Assembly: GCA_023416965.1 (NCBI GenBank)
Contig: JAEZGJ010000129.1
Location: forward strand, 1 to 62,050
DNA length: 62,050 nt
Direction: 5' to 3'
Origin: Pseudomonadota bacterium
Lineage (GTDB): Bacteria > Pseudomonadota > Alphaproteobacteria > Rhizobiales > Phreatobacteraceae
Shown here: positions 7,797-16,854 of the stretch, piece by piece
How the letters are laid out: each line of letters begins with the position of its first letter
Position numbering within the stretch: position 1 is the first letter of the stretch
The notes under the pieces: generated by a model
Told to the model about the DNA's origin: nothing
The model's database searches: none
The model's input: the letters and a program-made list of their open reading frames with translations, nothing else
Made by a program: the position numbers and the translations under genes

Positions 7797-9251
7797 ATGG
7801 AAAATCCTTCGATGTCGAAGCAAGTGCGGGTCGTTCCGGTCATCCTATCGGGCGGCGCGGGAACGCGGCTCTGGCCCGCCTCGCGGGAGGCCTATCCCAA
7901 GCAGTTCCTGCCGCTTCTCGGCGAGCGCTCCACCTTCGAGGAGACGCTGGCGCGGGTCGGTGACCGCAGCCTCTTCGCCGATCCGGTGATCGTTACCGGG
8001 GAGGACTTCCGCTTCCTCGTGGCCGACCAGCTCGCACGCGCCGGCACGCCCGGGCGCATCGTACTGGAGCCGATGCGGCGGGACTCCGCCCCCGCCGTCG
8101 CGGTGGCCGCCGAACTTGTCGCCGCAGCCGACCCGGATGCCGTGATGCTGGTGCTCGCCGCCGACCATCTCGTCACCGACGCGGAGGCCTTCGCGGCCAC
8201 GGTCGAGGCGGGGCTCGCCCTCGCCGATGCGGGTGCTCTCGTCACCTTCGGCATCCGCCCCACCCATCCTGCCACCGGCTACGGCTACATCCGCCCAGGC
8301 GACGTGATGGACGGCCGCGTGCGCATGGTCGCCGCCTTCAAGGAGAAGCCCGACGAGGAGACGGCCGAGGCCTTCCTGGCCAAGGGCTATCTGTGGAACT
8401 CCGGCAATTTCCTGTTCCGGGCCGACGCGTTCCTGGCAGAACTCGCCAGGTTCGAGCCGGAAATCGCCAGCGCCTCCAAGGCTGTCGCCGGGTCGATGAG
8501 CGTCGACCGGGCCGGCAGCATCACCTTCGAGCGCATCGACCGGGAAGCCTTCGCGGCCTCACCGGCCAAGTCGGTCGACTATGCCGTGATGGAGCGCACC
8601 GACCGCGCAGCCGTGATCGAGGCCGACTACGCCTGGTCCGATCTCGGTTCATGGGATGCCCTGTGGGAGGCCTCGCCCAAGGACGAGCAGGGCAATGCCG
8701 CCCGCGGCGCCGTCTCCCTCGCGGCGACCCGCAATTCCTACGTCTCCAGCGACGAGGTCCATACCGCCGTAATCGGGCTCGACGGCGTGGTCGTCGTGGC
8801 GACCAAGGACGCGGTCCTAGTCGCCGGCCGGCAGGTGGCGGGCGAGCTCAAGACGCTGGTCTCGGACCTGCGCGCCGGGGATGCCCAGCGCCGCCGGCTG
8901 GCCGAGGAGCACCGGCGGGTTCTGCGCCCCTGGGGTTCCTACGAGAGCGTCGACCGGGGCGAACGGTTCCAGGTGAAGCGCATCGTGGTGAAGCCTGGCG
9001 CCCGCCTGTCGCTGCAGAAGCACTTCCACCGGGCCGAGCATTGGATCGTGGTGAAGGGCACGGCGACGGTCGAGGTCGACGAGATCACTAAGATCGTGCG
9101 CGAGAACGAGAACGTCTACATTCCGCTCGGTGCCTGGCACCGCCTCGCCAACGAGGGCAAGATCCCGCTCGAGCTCATCGAGGTGCAGTCGGGCAGCTAT
9201 CTCGGCGAGGACGACATCGTCCGCAGCCAGGACGACTACAAGCGCGTCTGA
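7797..9251 (+). CDS. manC: Mannose-1-phosphate guanylyltransferase / mannose-6-phosphate isomerase
   Basis: A bifunctional type II enzyme of about 484 residues. The N-terminal nucleotidyltransferase carries GGAGTRLWPASREAYPKQF (from residue 19), which makes GDP-mannose from mannose-1-phosphate. The C-terminal cupin (RPWGSYE, LQKHFHRAEHWIVVKGTA, IPLGAWHRLAN) is the isomerase part. Start choice is open: ATG at 7797 or ATG at 7812, the latter with GGAAAA eight bases upstream. It supplies GDP-mannose for surface polysaccharide and is convergent with the following epimerase gene. Confidence 0.92.
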   Translation: MENPSMSKQVRVVPVILSGGAGTRLWPASREAYPKQFLPLLGERSTFEETLARVGDRSLFADPVIVTGEDFRFLVADQLARAGTPGRIVLEPMRRDSAPAVAVAAELVAAADPDAVMLVLAADHLVTDAEAFAATVEAGLALADAGALVTFGIRPTHPATGYGYIRPGDVMDGRVRMVAAFKEKPDEETAEAFLAKGYLWNSGNFLFRADAFLAELARFEPEIASASKAVAGSMSVDRAGSITFERIDREAFAASPAKSVDYAVMERTDRAAVIEADYAWSDLGSWDALWEASPKDEQGNAARGAVSLAATRNSYVSSDEVHTAVIGLDGVVVVATKDAVLVAGRQVAGELKTLVSDLRAGDAQRRRLAEEHRRVLRPWGSYESVDRGERFQVKRIVVKPGARLSLQKHFHRAEHWIVVKGTATVEVDEITKIVRENENVYIPLGAWHRLANEGKIPLELIEVQSGSYLGEDDIVRSQDDYKRV

Positions 9252-9255
9252 AGCC

Positions 9256-10176
9256 TCACCCGCTGATCATCCGGCCGAGGCCCGCCGCCGAACTCTCGGC
9301 GGGGCGCCAGCCGAGGGCGCGCAGCGCCCCATCGTCGAGAACGAGATCACGGCAGAGCTGATCGGCAAGGGACGGCGCGAGGCGCGCCACCAGCCGCTCG
9401 GCCATCGCCGCTGGCAGGCCGACGATCCCCTGCGGGCGCCCGGCCGCCTGCCGCATGGCGCCGATCATCTCCGCGACTGTCAGCGGATCGCCGTCCGCGA
9501 GGTGGAAGGTGCGTCCCCCCGCATCCGGCCGCGCCAGGACGAACCAGGCGGCCTCCGCCAGGTTGACGTCGGACAGGATCGACCGCCGCCCTGCCAATCC
9601 TCCGACCGGCAGGGGGAGAAACGACCGGGCTAGCCGGGCGAGGCGGGCCATGTTGCCCTTCGCCCCTGCACCATGCAGCACCGGCGGCCTGAGGATGATC
9701 GCTTCCGGCAGTTCCTCGCGCACCGCCCGTTCCGCGGCGAGCTTGGAGCGGCCATAGGCGTCGGTAGGGGCGGGCGTCGCCGTCTCCGCCAGGGGGCGGG
9801 CCGACCAGGGGCCGCTCACCGCGCGCGACGACGAGATCAGCACGAAGCGGTGGATGCCCCGCAGGCGGGCCGCTCGGGCGAGGCTGGCGGAGGCAGCCGC
9901 ATTGACGGCGCGCATCTCCGCCTCGTCCATGCCGGCCGGCTGTTGTGCGAGGCCGGCCGCATGGACCACCGCCTCCACGCCGTCGAGCAGCGCGGCGAAC
10001 TGGTCGTCGAGGCCGGATGTGGCGAGGTCCGGCAGAGGAGCGGGGCTCACGCGTTCCGCGAGCCGGGCGGGCAGGGGCGCGCGGGCGGCGGCGCGCACCT
10101 CCAGGCCTCGCGCCGCGAGGACTTCGGCAAGGGCCGCGCCGACGAAGCCGCTGGCGCCGGTGACGAGGACGGTCAT
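9256..10176 (-). CDS. NAD-dependent epimerase/dehydratase, sugar-nucleotide family
   Basis: A 306-residue extended SDR with the Rossmann motif VTGASGFVG at the start, the HAAG loop, an SSS catalytic strand and YGRSK as the Y-x3-K site. Its stop lies four bases beyond the end of manC, and its start overlaps the stop of the GT4 gene by four bases (ATGA), so it is translationally coupled to that transferase. Such WecA-type transferase plus epimerase pairs usually prepare and transfer the first sugar phosphate of an O-antigen. The exact sugar cannot be told. A much longer open frame upstream of this start only reads through the neighbouring gene out of phase. Confidence 0.85.
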   Translation of the reverse strand: MTVLVTGASGFVGAALAEVLAARGLEVRAAARAPLPARLAERVSPAPLPDLATSGLDDQFAALLDGVEAVVHAAGLAQQPAGMDEAEMRAVNAAASASLARAARLRGIHRFVLISSSRAVSGPWSARPLAETATPAPTDAYGRSKLAAERAVREELPEAIILRPPVLHGAGAKGNMARLARLARSFLPLPVGGLAGRRSILSDVNLAEAAWFVLARPDAGGRTFHLADGDPLTVAEMIGAMRQAAGRPQGIVGLPAAMAERLVARLAPSLADQLCRDLVLDDGALRALGWRPAESSAAGLGRMISG

Positions 10177-11180
10177 GCCGGCCGCCCCGGACGCCGGAGC
10201 CAGGAGAGGATCGGGACCACGACGGCGGCGATGCCGAGCCCGAGGAGGCCGGCCGCAGCCAGCGGGTCGCCGGCCCGGGTGGACAGCAGGCCAAGGGCGG
10301 CACAGACGGTCGACGTCACAGCCACCGTGAACGCCACGCGCGGCGCCGGCAGTCCCGTGTCCACGGCCCGCTGGTAGGCATGGTCGCGGTGGGGCTCGGT
10401 GAGCCTCGCGCCGGCTATGCAGCGCCGGGCGAGGGTGATCCCCCCGTCGGCGACCGGGTACAGCAGCATGAGGAGGGCGGCCGCGGGTTGGCCGGCGAGG
10501 GCGAGGTTCAGCGCAAGCCAGCCGAAGAGCAGGCCGAGCGGCAGGCTGCCGGAATCGCCGAGGAAGATCGCCGCGGGATGTTTGTTCCAGCGCCAGAACC
10601 CGGCCATGGCGCCAAGGCCGGCGGCAGCGAGTGGACCCGCTCCGGCCATGGGAACCAGCAGCGCCGCCGCTGCGGCCAGGGCGAAGGCCGGGACGCCGTG
10701 GGCGAGCGTGATCTCGTCGATGCCGTCGATGAAATTGACGATGTTGATTGTGGCGACGAGCGCCAGGGTGGCGGCTGCCCGCTCGACCCAGTACAGCGCC
10801 GGCGGCACCAGCGTGGCCTCGGGCGGGAGGCTCGCGGCGGCGAGGGCGGCGGCGATCGCCTGCGCCGCGAGTTTGGGCCGCCAAGCGAGGGGGCGCATGT
10901 CATCGACGAAGCCGAGCAGGGTGAGGCCTACGATGGCGGCGAGGAGGGCGAGGAGCCGCGTCTCTCTGCCGCCGGCGGCTAAGTCCGCCGATCCGCCGGC
11001 GAGGAGGATGCCGGCCACGACACCGATGCCGGCGCCCTGCGGCGTGACCCTTCGGTGGGAGGAGCGGGCGTCGGGCCTCGCCGCGGCGACGCGTTCTAGC
11101 CATGGCCGCAGCGCGGCGATGGCGAGCGCGGAGATGAGGAAGGCGGCGACCATCGCCGCGAGGCTGGAAACAGTGAGCAT
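10173..11180 (-). CDS. Glycosyltransferase family 4 polyprenyl-phosphate sugar-phosphate transferase
   Basis: A 335-residue polytopic membrane protein of the MraY/WecA superfamily. Diagnostic features are the cytoplasmic loop FVDDMRPL, the NIVNFIDGID motif, the FLGDSGS loop and a late cytoplasmic H-rich segment (EPHRDHAYQR). About ten hydrophobic helices are visible. It transfers a sugar-1-phosphate from a UDP-sugar to undecaprenyl phosphate, the priming step of O-antigen or exopolysaccharide synthesis. Coupled by overlap to the epimerase gene downstream. WecA-like specificity (GlcNAc or a derived sugar such as QuiNAc) is inferred only. Confidence 0.88.
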   Translation of the reverse strand: MLTVSSLAAMVAAFLISALAIAALRPWLERVAAARPDARSSHRRVTPQGAGIGVVAGILLAGGSADLAAGGRETRLLALLAAIVGLTLLGFVDDMRPLAWRPKLAAQAIAAALAAASLPPEATLVPPALYWVERAAATLALVATINIVNFIDGIDEITLAHGVPAFALAAAAALLVPMAGAGPLAAAGLGAMAGFWRWNKHPAAIFLGDSGSLPLGLLFGWLALNLALAGQPAAALLMLLYPVADGGITLARRCIAGARLTEPHRDHAYQRAVDTGLPAPRVAFTVAVTSTVCAALGLLSTRAGDPLAAAGLLGLGIAAVVVPILSWLRRPGRPA

Positions 11181-11546
11181 TTTTTCGGACTGACCGCGCC
11201 GGTGCCGTTCAGCCGCACGGGCGGCGGCAGATCAGGCTAGCAGAATCCATCCAAGAGCCCAGTCGGAGGCCCGCATCACGGCGGACGGGAGCAGGAGGCC
11301 GCGCCGACTGACGGGTATGCCCCCAGAACGCCCGCAGGCTGTCGCGGACCATCATGCCGGCCGATACCAGGCCGAGGGCCAGAACGATCAATTCGAATGC
11401 TGCTTCCGTGTGCCCCGTACCTCAATGCGTGACGTCGCGAGTGCTCCGCTGCGGCGTGGCGCGAGGCCATTTACGCCGCGGCGCACACCAGTCAAGCCGG
11501 GCATGGTTAATGTTCTATAAACGGCCGACAGCCGGCGCCGAGCGGC
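11181..11546 (-). other. Gap with a possible frameshifted mini membrane protein
   Basis: No intact gene. On the minus strand a TTG at 11391 opens ELIVLALGLVSAGMMVRD-LRAFWG, and after a run of five G at about 11320 the adjacent frame continues as GIPVSRRGLLLPSAVMRASD, then WALGWILLA and a stop at about 11233. Removing one G from the run would give a ~53-residue protein with a membrane helix and an amphipathic tail. Gene, pseudogene or chance cannot be decided here. The remainder of the gap, including the AT-rich 11500-11525 stretch, shows nothing. Confidence 0.25.
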
Positions 11547-12695
11547 TCAAGCCAATGCTGCCCGGACGCTTTCGATCACGCGATTCTGCACTGCCTCGTC
11601 GAGATAAGGGTGCATGGGCAGGCTGATCACGTCACCCGCCAGGCGATCGGAGAGCGGCAGACCGTTGCCCGCGACGGGATAATGCCGATAGGCGGTCTGC
11701 TGATGCAGCGGGCGGGGATAGTAGATCGCCGTCGGAACGCCCTGTGCCTTCAGTTTGGCGGCGAAGGCGGCGCGGTCGCGGCCCCGCAGCCGGATCGTGT
11801 ACTGAGCCCAGACGGAGACGAGCCCGTCCGCGACGCGGGGCACGTCGACCAGCGATGCGAGCGCCTGATTATAGCGCGCCGCAACGGCATTCCGCGCCTG
11901 AATCTCATCGGGGAAGATCTTGAGCTTCTCGATCAGCACCGCGGCCTGGATCGTGTCCATGCGGCCGGTCATGCCGATGCGCTGGTTGTCGTATTTGTCC
12001 TCGTTGTTCTGGCCGTGGATGCGCAGCGAGCGGATGATGTCGACGAGACAGTCGTCGTCGGTGAAGATCGCGCCGCCGTCGCCGTAGCAGCCGAGCGGCT
12101 TGGCCGGGAAGAAGGAGGTGGCGGTGGCCATGCCGATCGTGCCGATCTTGCGGCCCTTGTAGGTACCGCCGAAGGACTGGGCGGCGTCGTCGAGAAGCCA
12201 CAGGCCGTTCTCGGCGCAGAAGGGCTCGATGGTGTCGTAATCCGCCGCCTGGCCGAAGAGGTCGACCGCGATGACGCCCACCGGCTTCAGGCCCGCCGCC
12301 TTCGCGGTGGCGAGGCCCTGGGCGAGCGAGGCGCGGTCGATGTTGAAGGTTTCTGCATGGACGTCGACAAAGACCGGGCTGGCGCCGAGCCAGGCCACCA
12401 CCTCGGCCGTGGCGGCGAAGGTGAAGGCCGGGCAGAGCACGGCGTCGCCGGGCTTCACGCCCCTCGCCATGAGGATGAGCGCCAAGGCATCGGTGCCCGA
12501 GGAGCAGGAAACGGCGTGCTTCGCGCCGCAGAAGTCGGCCAGCGCCTCTTCCAGCGCTAGGACCTCCGGCCCCATGATGTAAGCGCCGTGGTTCACCACC
12601 TTCAGGATCGCCTCCTCGATTGCGGCTCCGAGCCGACGGCGCTGGGCGCCGAGATCGATGAAGGGCAGGGGGGCAAAAGCGGCTGCGTCTGTCAC
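11547..12695 (-). CDS. DegT/DnrJ/EryC1 aminotransferase, WbpE/WlbE-like
   Basis: A 382-residue PLP-dependent sugar aminotransferase. The start is the GTG at 12695 with GAAGG seven bases upstream; the longer frame has no better start. Visible sites are GTDAL, the cofactor aspartate in DDAAQSFGG (residues 169-177) and the PLP lysine Lys199 in FFPAKPLGCYGDGG. That last motif is typical of the aminotransferases that form UDP-3-amino-2-acetamido sugars (WbpE/WlbE), usually beside a Gfo/Idh/MocA dehydrogenase. A matching oxidoreductase is present at 18.1-19.1 kb. It sits alone at the edge of a decayed mobile region. Confidence 0.88.
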   Translation of the reverse strand: MTDAAAFAPLPFIDLGAQRRRLGAAIEEAILKVVNHGAYIMGPEVLALEEALADFCGAKHAVSCSSGTDALALILMARGVKPGDAVLCPAFTFAATAEVVAWLGASPVFVDVHAETFNIDRASLAQGLATAKAAGLKPVGVIAVDLFGQAADYDTIEPFCAENGLWLLDDAAQSFGGTYKGRKIGTIGMATATSFFPAKPLGCYGDGGAIFTDDDCLVDIIRSLRIHGQNNEDKYDNQRIGMTGRMDTIQAAVLIEKLKIFPDEIQARNAVAARYNQALASLVDVPRVADGLVSVWAQYTIRLRGRDRAAFAAKLKAQGVPTAIYYPRPLHQQTAYRHYPVAGNGLPLSDRLAGDVISLPMHPYLDEAVQNRVIESVRAALA

Positions 12696-12699
12696 GTGT

Positions 12700-13102
12700 C
12701 GACCTTCATAACGAAGAGGCGGTCCGAATCGGCCGCGGCGGCCGGGTGCCAGACATAGGCAGTGCGTCGCAGCAACCAAAATCACAATGTCTTCCAAACC
12801 GTGACGCAGTGCCCTAGCCCGATCGCTCAAGCCCCGTGATTGCCTCCTCAAGCCGTCACCTCACGGCCCTTTAGTTGCGCCGTCGACAGGTGGAGTTCTG
12901 CGAGGTTTGACAATTAAGGCTTCTTGTCGCCAATGGCGCCGGTCGCAACGTATACAGAGCGGACCCGTCGTAAGCTTTTTTGTGGCGGTAAGGCCGAACA
13001 AGCTGTCAAGTGATCTGATCCTAATCTGGTGCCATAAAACTGGATCATTCGGAGTTAGAGTTTTCCGCGTCGTTTCCGATGAGCTGGGAGGAGCGGAAGA
13101 CT
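12700..13102. other. Gene-free AT-richer stretch before the IS remnant
   Basis: No reading frame resembles a protein. The composition drops in GC from about 12900 on, marking the boundary of foreign DNA. The left end of the decayed IS3-type element should lie here, but I could not identify a terminal inverted repeat or target duplication. Confidence 0.4.
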
Positions 13103-13275
13103 ATGAAGGCGAGCAAGTTCTCGGACGACCAGAAGGCGTTCATTTTGAAGCAGGGGTCCGACAGGATGCCAGTAGCGGAGATCTGCCGGTAGGCCGGGAT
13201 CAGCCAGGCGACCTATTTTAACTGGAAGAAGAAGTGTGATGGGCTGCTGCCGACCGAGATGCGGCGGGTGAAGCA
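13103..13275 (+). mobile_element. IS3-family transposase OrfA remnant with in-frame stop
   Basis: ATG 13103 follows GGGAGGAGCGG. The translation MKASKFSDDQKAFILKQGS, MPVAEICR-stop-AGISQATYFNW, KKKCDGLLPTEMRRVKQ matches the helix-turn-helix OrfA of IS3-family elements (IS407-like group). Codon 30 is TAG (13190-13192) where the family has a sense codon. Homology stops after ~57 codons, so the rest of orfA and all of orfB are lost. The element is dead. Confidence 0.8.
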
Positions 13276-13279
13276 AGGC

Positions 13280-13424
13280 GATAGGGCTCCATGAGAGCTA
13301 GTCCGGAGGGCAGCTCACGTCTGGCCTGGCCTTCGTGACGAGGCTGAGGGCTTTGGAGTTCGCGCTGCGCGGCGGCGAAAGCCTGCGCGATATGACGGAT
13401 GCTGTCGGAGGAACGTGCGGACAT
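13280..13424 (-). pseudogene. ERF-family single-strand annealing protein, N-terminal fragment
   Basis: ATG 13424 begins five bases after the stop of the YqaJ relic on the same strand. The first ~28 residues (ARSSDSIRHIAQAFAAAQRE) resemble the N-terminus of ERF-superfamily phage annealing proteins, which commonly follow a YqaJ exonuclease gene. After about residue 28 the similarity ends, probably through a frameshift, and the frame runs into the IS remnant. The family call rests on a short stretch plus its neighbour. Confidence 0.4.
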
Positions 13425-13428
13425 AGCG

Positions 13429-14182
13429 TTATGCCCCAGCCAGGATCTCAAAGGAAAAGGCGCCGGTTTTGCTGCGATTGGCGCGCAAGCCCCGGCCGAT
13501 CGATTCGGCTGGGTCGAGCGGTACAGCGCCTTAACGCCATCCTTGGCGGCGAGGTGATCGTTTTGGGCCTCTTGGTATCGCGATACTGTGGGGCGAGCAC
13601 CGCCCATTCATTGCTCCCGCTCATATCAGCAATGCGGATGATTTCCGCTTTCGGTAGTGGGGGAGGTGCTCCGATGGGTCGCGGAGCGGTGCCAGATTTC
13701 ACGCAGTCCCAGAAGCGCAGCTCGGCTTCCAACAGCGCCTCCTGGTAGATCGGATCGGCGTCGGCGGTGATCAGTACCCATTTTCCCCCACCTGTTAGGA
13801 TCGAGAGCCGAGCGGTGTCTCGGCCAGCTACCGCCATGTTGTGTTGTAGCTGCGGCATATGTTTCGCCGCTGCGGCCTCTTCGGAAAACGACCAAGGCAG
13901 CATGAACTTGGCCTCAAAGATCGCCCGGCCGTTCTCGGTTAATCCGTCCAAGGTGGCTGCGAGAAAGGAATATCGCTGATGAAACAGGCGGGTTTGATGA
14001 TCAGATACGGCCGAACCTGTCTGCCGCTCAAACCAATCCGTGTTTAGTTTTTCTGTTGCGTGACCTAATGCTACAACCAGATTTCCTGAAATACTCGAAC
14101 GAATGGGCGCCAGCCGGAGCGCAGGGATCCAGTTGGTGCTAACCAGCGGGTTCTCTCCGGCGGTTGTGCCTGTGCTCGCCTG
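13429..14182 (-). pseudogene. YqaJ-family viral recombinase (exonuclease), frameshifted and 5'-truncated
   Basis: The frame open from 14182 encodes TNWIPALRLAPIRSS, NLVVALGHATEKLNTDWFER, FLAATLDGL, IFEAKFMLPWSFSEE, QLQHNMAVAGRDTARLSI and GGGKWV, the core of YqaJ-type phage exonucleases including the catalytic E-A-K pair. Near 13575 the frame shifts (EAQNDHLAAKDGVKAL) and near 13523 it shifts again to give the conserved end GLRANRSKTGAFSFEILAGA and a stop at 13429. The N-terminus is closed by a stop at 14183-14185 and no start is visible. This is a relic of a prophage or integrative element. Confidence 0.75.
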
Positions 14183-14398
14183 TCATAGCCGTGAGCATTG
14201 CTGATGATGGCGATCAGCTGCAGGCCATCGGCAAAAGCGCGCCCCGTCAGTTGCTCAGAAGCGCGTGCTTCCCTGCATTTTTCCCTGCACCAGGGAAAAC
14301 CACCTGTCGCGGCGATTGGCGTCGCGACAACCGCACGCGCCTGGCGCGTCTTGTTCTACAGGCGGTGCAATGATCTCCGTTCCTGCACGGAGCTGCGC
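14183..14398. other. Gene-free right border of the mobile scar
   Basis: About 215 bp between the recombinase relic and galE. On the minus strand a short frame (QLIAIISNAHGYDRR) precedes the relic in another phase and may be its displaced N-terminal part. A small palindrome with GTTTTCCC is present near 14290. No intact gene or attachment site was recognised. Confidence 0.3.
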
Positions 14399-15394
14399 TC
14401 AGCGGCGCCCGACATCGCCGTTGGCGAGGCGCCGTTCCCAGGCATAGGCGGCCTCGACGATTTCGGTGAGGTCGTCATGGGCCGGCGTCCAGGCGAGCCT
14501 CGTGCGGGCGCGGGTCGCATCGGCCACCACCGCAGCGGCATCGCCGGGCCGGCGCGGGGCGTAGTCGGCACGGAAGTCGACCTTGGTGACGGCGCGCACC
14601 GTGTCGATCACCTCCTTGACCGAATAGCCGTGGCCGTAGCCGCAGTTCGCCACCATGCTCTCGCCGCCGGCGCGCAGATGGGCGAGCGCGGAGAGATGCG
14701 CGCGCACCAGGTCGGTGACGTGGATGTAGTCGCGCAGGCAGGTGCCGTCAGGCGTCGGATAGTCGGCACCGAAGACATCCATCTTGGCCCGGAGGCCAAG
14801 GGCGGTCTGCACAGCCACCTTGATGAGGTGGGTGGCGTTGGGCGTCGACTGTCCCGTGCGGCCCTTCGGATCGGCGCCGGCGACGTTGAAGTAGCGCAGG
14901 ACCACGTAGGTCATGTCGTGGGCCGCCGCGGCGTCGCGCAGCATCCATTCGGTGATCAGCTTGGAGGTGCCGTAGGGGCTTTCCGGCCGGGTCGGCGCCT
15001 CCTCGGCGACCGGCATCACCTCGGGCGTGCCGTAGACGGCGGCGGTGGAGGAGAAGATGAAGCGGCGCACGCCGGCGGCGACTGCGGCGGCCATGACGAC
15101 GCGGGTCTTCACCGTGTTCGAGAGATAGTAGCCGAGCGGATCGGACACCGAATCCGGCACGACGATGCGGGCGGCGAAATGGATGACCGCGTCGACCCCG
15201 TGCAGGCGCATCACGGTCTCGACGAGGCGCTGGTCGCCCATGTCGCCGACGACCAGCGTCGCACGCGGATCGACGGCCCAGGCGAAGCCGGTGGAGAGGT
15301 TATCGAGGACGACGACGCTTTCACCGGCGTCAAGCAGTTCGAGAACCATATGGCTGCCGATATAGCCGGCGCCGCCGGTGACGAGAACGGTCAT
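14399..15394 (-). CDS. galE: UDP-glucose 4-epimerase
   Basis: A 331-residue extended SDR. It has VTGGAGYIGSH at residues 4-14, the HFAA loop, catalytic SST and YGTSK, and the GalE-specific RYFNVAGAD and CLRDYIHVTDL segments. It interconverts UDP-glucose and UDP-galactose in the cytoplasm for polysaccharide and lipopolysaccharide synthesis. The start is the ATG at 15394 preceded by GGGGATC; an in-frame upstream GTG adds ten unlikely residues. It begins just after the mobile scar and is followed upstream by ugd in the same orientation. Confidence 0.93.
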   Translation of the reverse strand: MTVLVTGGAGYIGSHMVLELLDAGESVVVLDNLSTGFAWAVDPRATLVVGDMGDQRLVETVMRLHGVDAVIHFAARIVVPDSVSDPLGYYLSNTVKTRVVMAAAVAAGVRRFIFSSTAAVYGTPEVMPVAEEAPTRPESPYGTSKLITEWMLRDAAAAHDMTYVVLRYFNVAGADPKGRTGQSTPNATHLIKVAVQTALGLRAKMDVFGADYPTPDGTCLRDYIHVTDLVRAHLSALAHLRAGGESMVANCGYGHGYSVKEVIDTVRAVTKVDFRADYAPRRPGDAAAVVADATRARTRLAWTPAHDDLTEIVEAAYAWERRLANGDVGRR

Positions 15395-15459
15395 GGTCTG
15401 ATCCCCCTGGGCGGCCGCGCGCACGCCCGATGTGCCGGCCCTGACCTAGCGCAAAGAGG

Positions 15460-16854
15460 TCAAGAAAGTTCCAAGACCGGCAGGACGGTCTGCGCGGGGG
15501 CGTGCGGGACGGCGCGGCGGGCGGCGGCGGCGCGGGCGGCTCGGCCGACGGAGCGGTAGAGGAAGCCGGCCCGCGCCGCGGCCTCGGGATCGAGCAGGTT
15601 GCGCAGGTCGACGAGGACCGGGCTGCGCATGGCGCGCGCGGCAGCCGCGAGGTCCAGGGCCGCGAATTCGGGCCATTCGGTGAGGATGACGGCGAGGTCG
15701 GCCCCGGCGAGCACCGTCATGGCGCTCTCCGCCATGGCGACGCCAGGCAGGAGGGGAGCGGCCTCCGCCATGCCGGCCGGGTCGAAGGCGGTGACGCGGG
15801 CGCCCTGTTTCTGCAGTTGCGGCAGGATGACAAGGGAGGCCGCCGAGCGCATGTCGTCCGTCCCGGCCTTGAAGGTGAGGCCGAGCACGGCGATCCGCCG
15901 GCCGGCCACCGAGCCGCCGGCAGCACGGACGATCTTGCGCACCATCTCGCCCTTGCGGGCATCGTTGACGGCCACCGCCGTCTCCACCGAGCGCAGCGGC
16001 ACGCCGTGGTCCTGCCCGGTCTTCATCAGCGCCAGCATATCCTTCGGGAAGCAGGATCCGCCGAAGCCGGGGCCGGCCTTCAGGAACTGCGCGCCGATGC
16101 GCGGGTCGAGGCCGATGCCGCGGGCGACGTCGCCGACATCGGCGCCGATCTCCTCGCAGAGATTGGCGATCTCGTTGATGTAGGTGATCTTGAGGGCGAG
16201 GAACGAATTGGCTGCGTATTTGATGAGTTCGGCGGCGCGCCGGTCGGTGACGAGGAGCGGTGCGCCGCGCTCGGTCAAAGGCTGGTAGAGCGCCGCCATC
16301 ATCGCCGCGGCGCGGCTGTCTTCCGTTCCGACGACGACGCGGTCGGGCCGCATGAAATCGGCGATGGCGACGCCCTCGCGCAGGAATTCCGGGTTCGAGA
16401 CGACGGCGATGCCTCCCGTCGCTGTCCGGGAGCGGATGAGCGCCTCCACCTCGTCGCCGGTGCCGACCGGGACGGTCGACTTCACGACCACGATGGTTCC
16501 CGCGGCGAGATGAGGCGCGATGGCGCCGGCGGCGGCCATGACCTGGCCCATGTCGGCATGGCCGTCGGAGGGGCGGGGCGGGGTGCCGACGCAGATGAAG
16601 ACGGCGGCAGCGCGCGGAACGGCTTCGGCAAGGTCTGTGGAGAAGGAGAGGCGGCCGGCTGCCGTTTCGCTGGCGACGAGCTCGGCGAGGCCCGCCTCGT
16701 AGATCGGAATATGGCCGACCCGGAGGCCGGCGATCTTGCGGTCGTCGCGGTCGACCACCGTCACCCGGTGGCCGATGGCGGCGAGACAGGCGCCGCTCAC
16801 CAGGCCGACATAGCCGGCGCCGACGACGGTGAGGGGTTTCGCGACGTGCTGCAT
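15460..16854 (-). CDS. ugd: UDP-glucose 6-dehydrogenase
   Basis: A 464-residue UDP-glucose/GDP-mannose dehydrogenase. It has an N-terminal Rossmann motif VVGAGYVGLVSG, the substrate segment VGTPPRPSDGHADM, the NPEFLREG motif, and the catalytic cysteine in GPGFGGSCFPKD, which is typical of UDP-glucose rather than UDP-GlcNAc dehydrogenases. It produces UDP-glucuronate. The start is the ATG at 16854 because the upstream extension of the frame has no similarity. Same strand as galE (65 bp apart), so the two probably share a transcript. Confidence 0.93.
   Translation of the reverse strand: MQHVAKPLTVVGAGYVGLVSGACLAAIGHRVTVVDRDDRKIAGLRVGHIPIYEAGLAELVASETAAGRLSFSTDLAEAVPRAAAVFICVGTPPRPSDGHADMGQVMAAAGAIAPHLAAGTIVVVKSTVPVGTGDEVEALIRSRTATGGIAVVSNPEFLREGVAIADFMRPDRVVVGTEDSRAAAMMAALYQPLTERGAPLLVTDRRAAELIKYAANSFLALKITYINEIANLCEEIGADVGDVARGIGLDPRIGAQFLKAGPGFGGSCFPKDMLALMKTGQDHGVPLRSVETAVAVNDARKGEMVRKIVRAAGGSVAGRRIAVLGLTFKAGTDDMRSAASLVILPQLQKQGARVTAFDPAGMAEAAPLLPGVAMAESAMTVLAGADLAVILTEWPEFAALDLAAAARAMRSPVLVDLRNLLDPEAAARAGFLYRSVGRAARAAAARRAVPHAPAQTVLPVLELS

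Noticed and set aside
9256..10884. 542-codon minus-strand frame
   Set aside because: Only the last ~306 residues (from 10176) are an epimerase; the upstream part runs out of phase through the GT4 gene.
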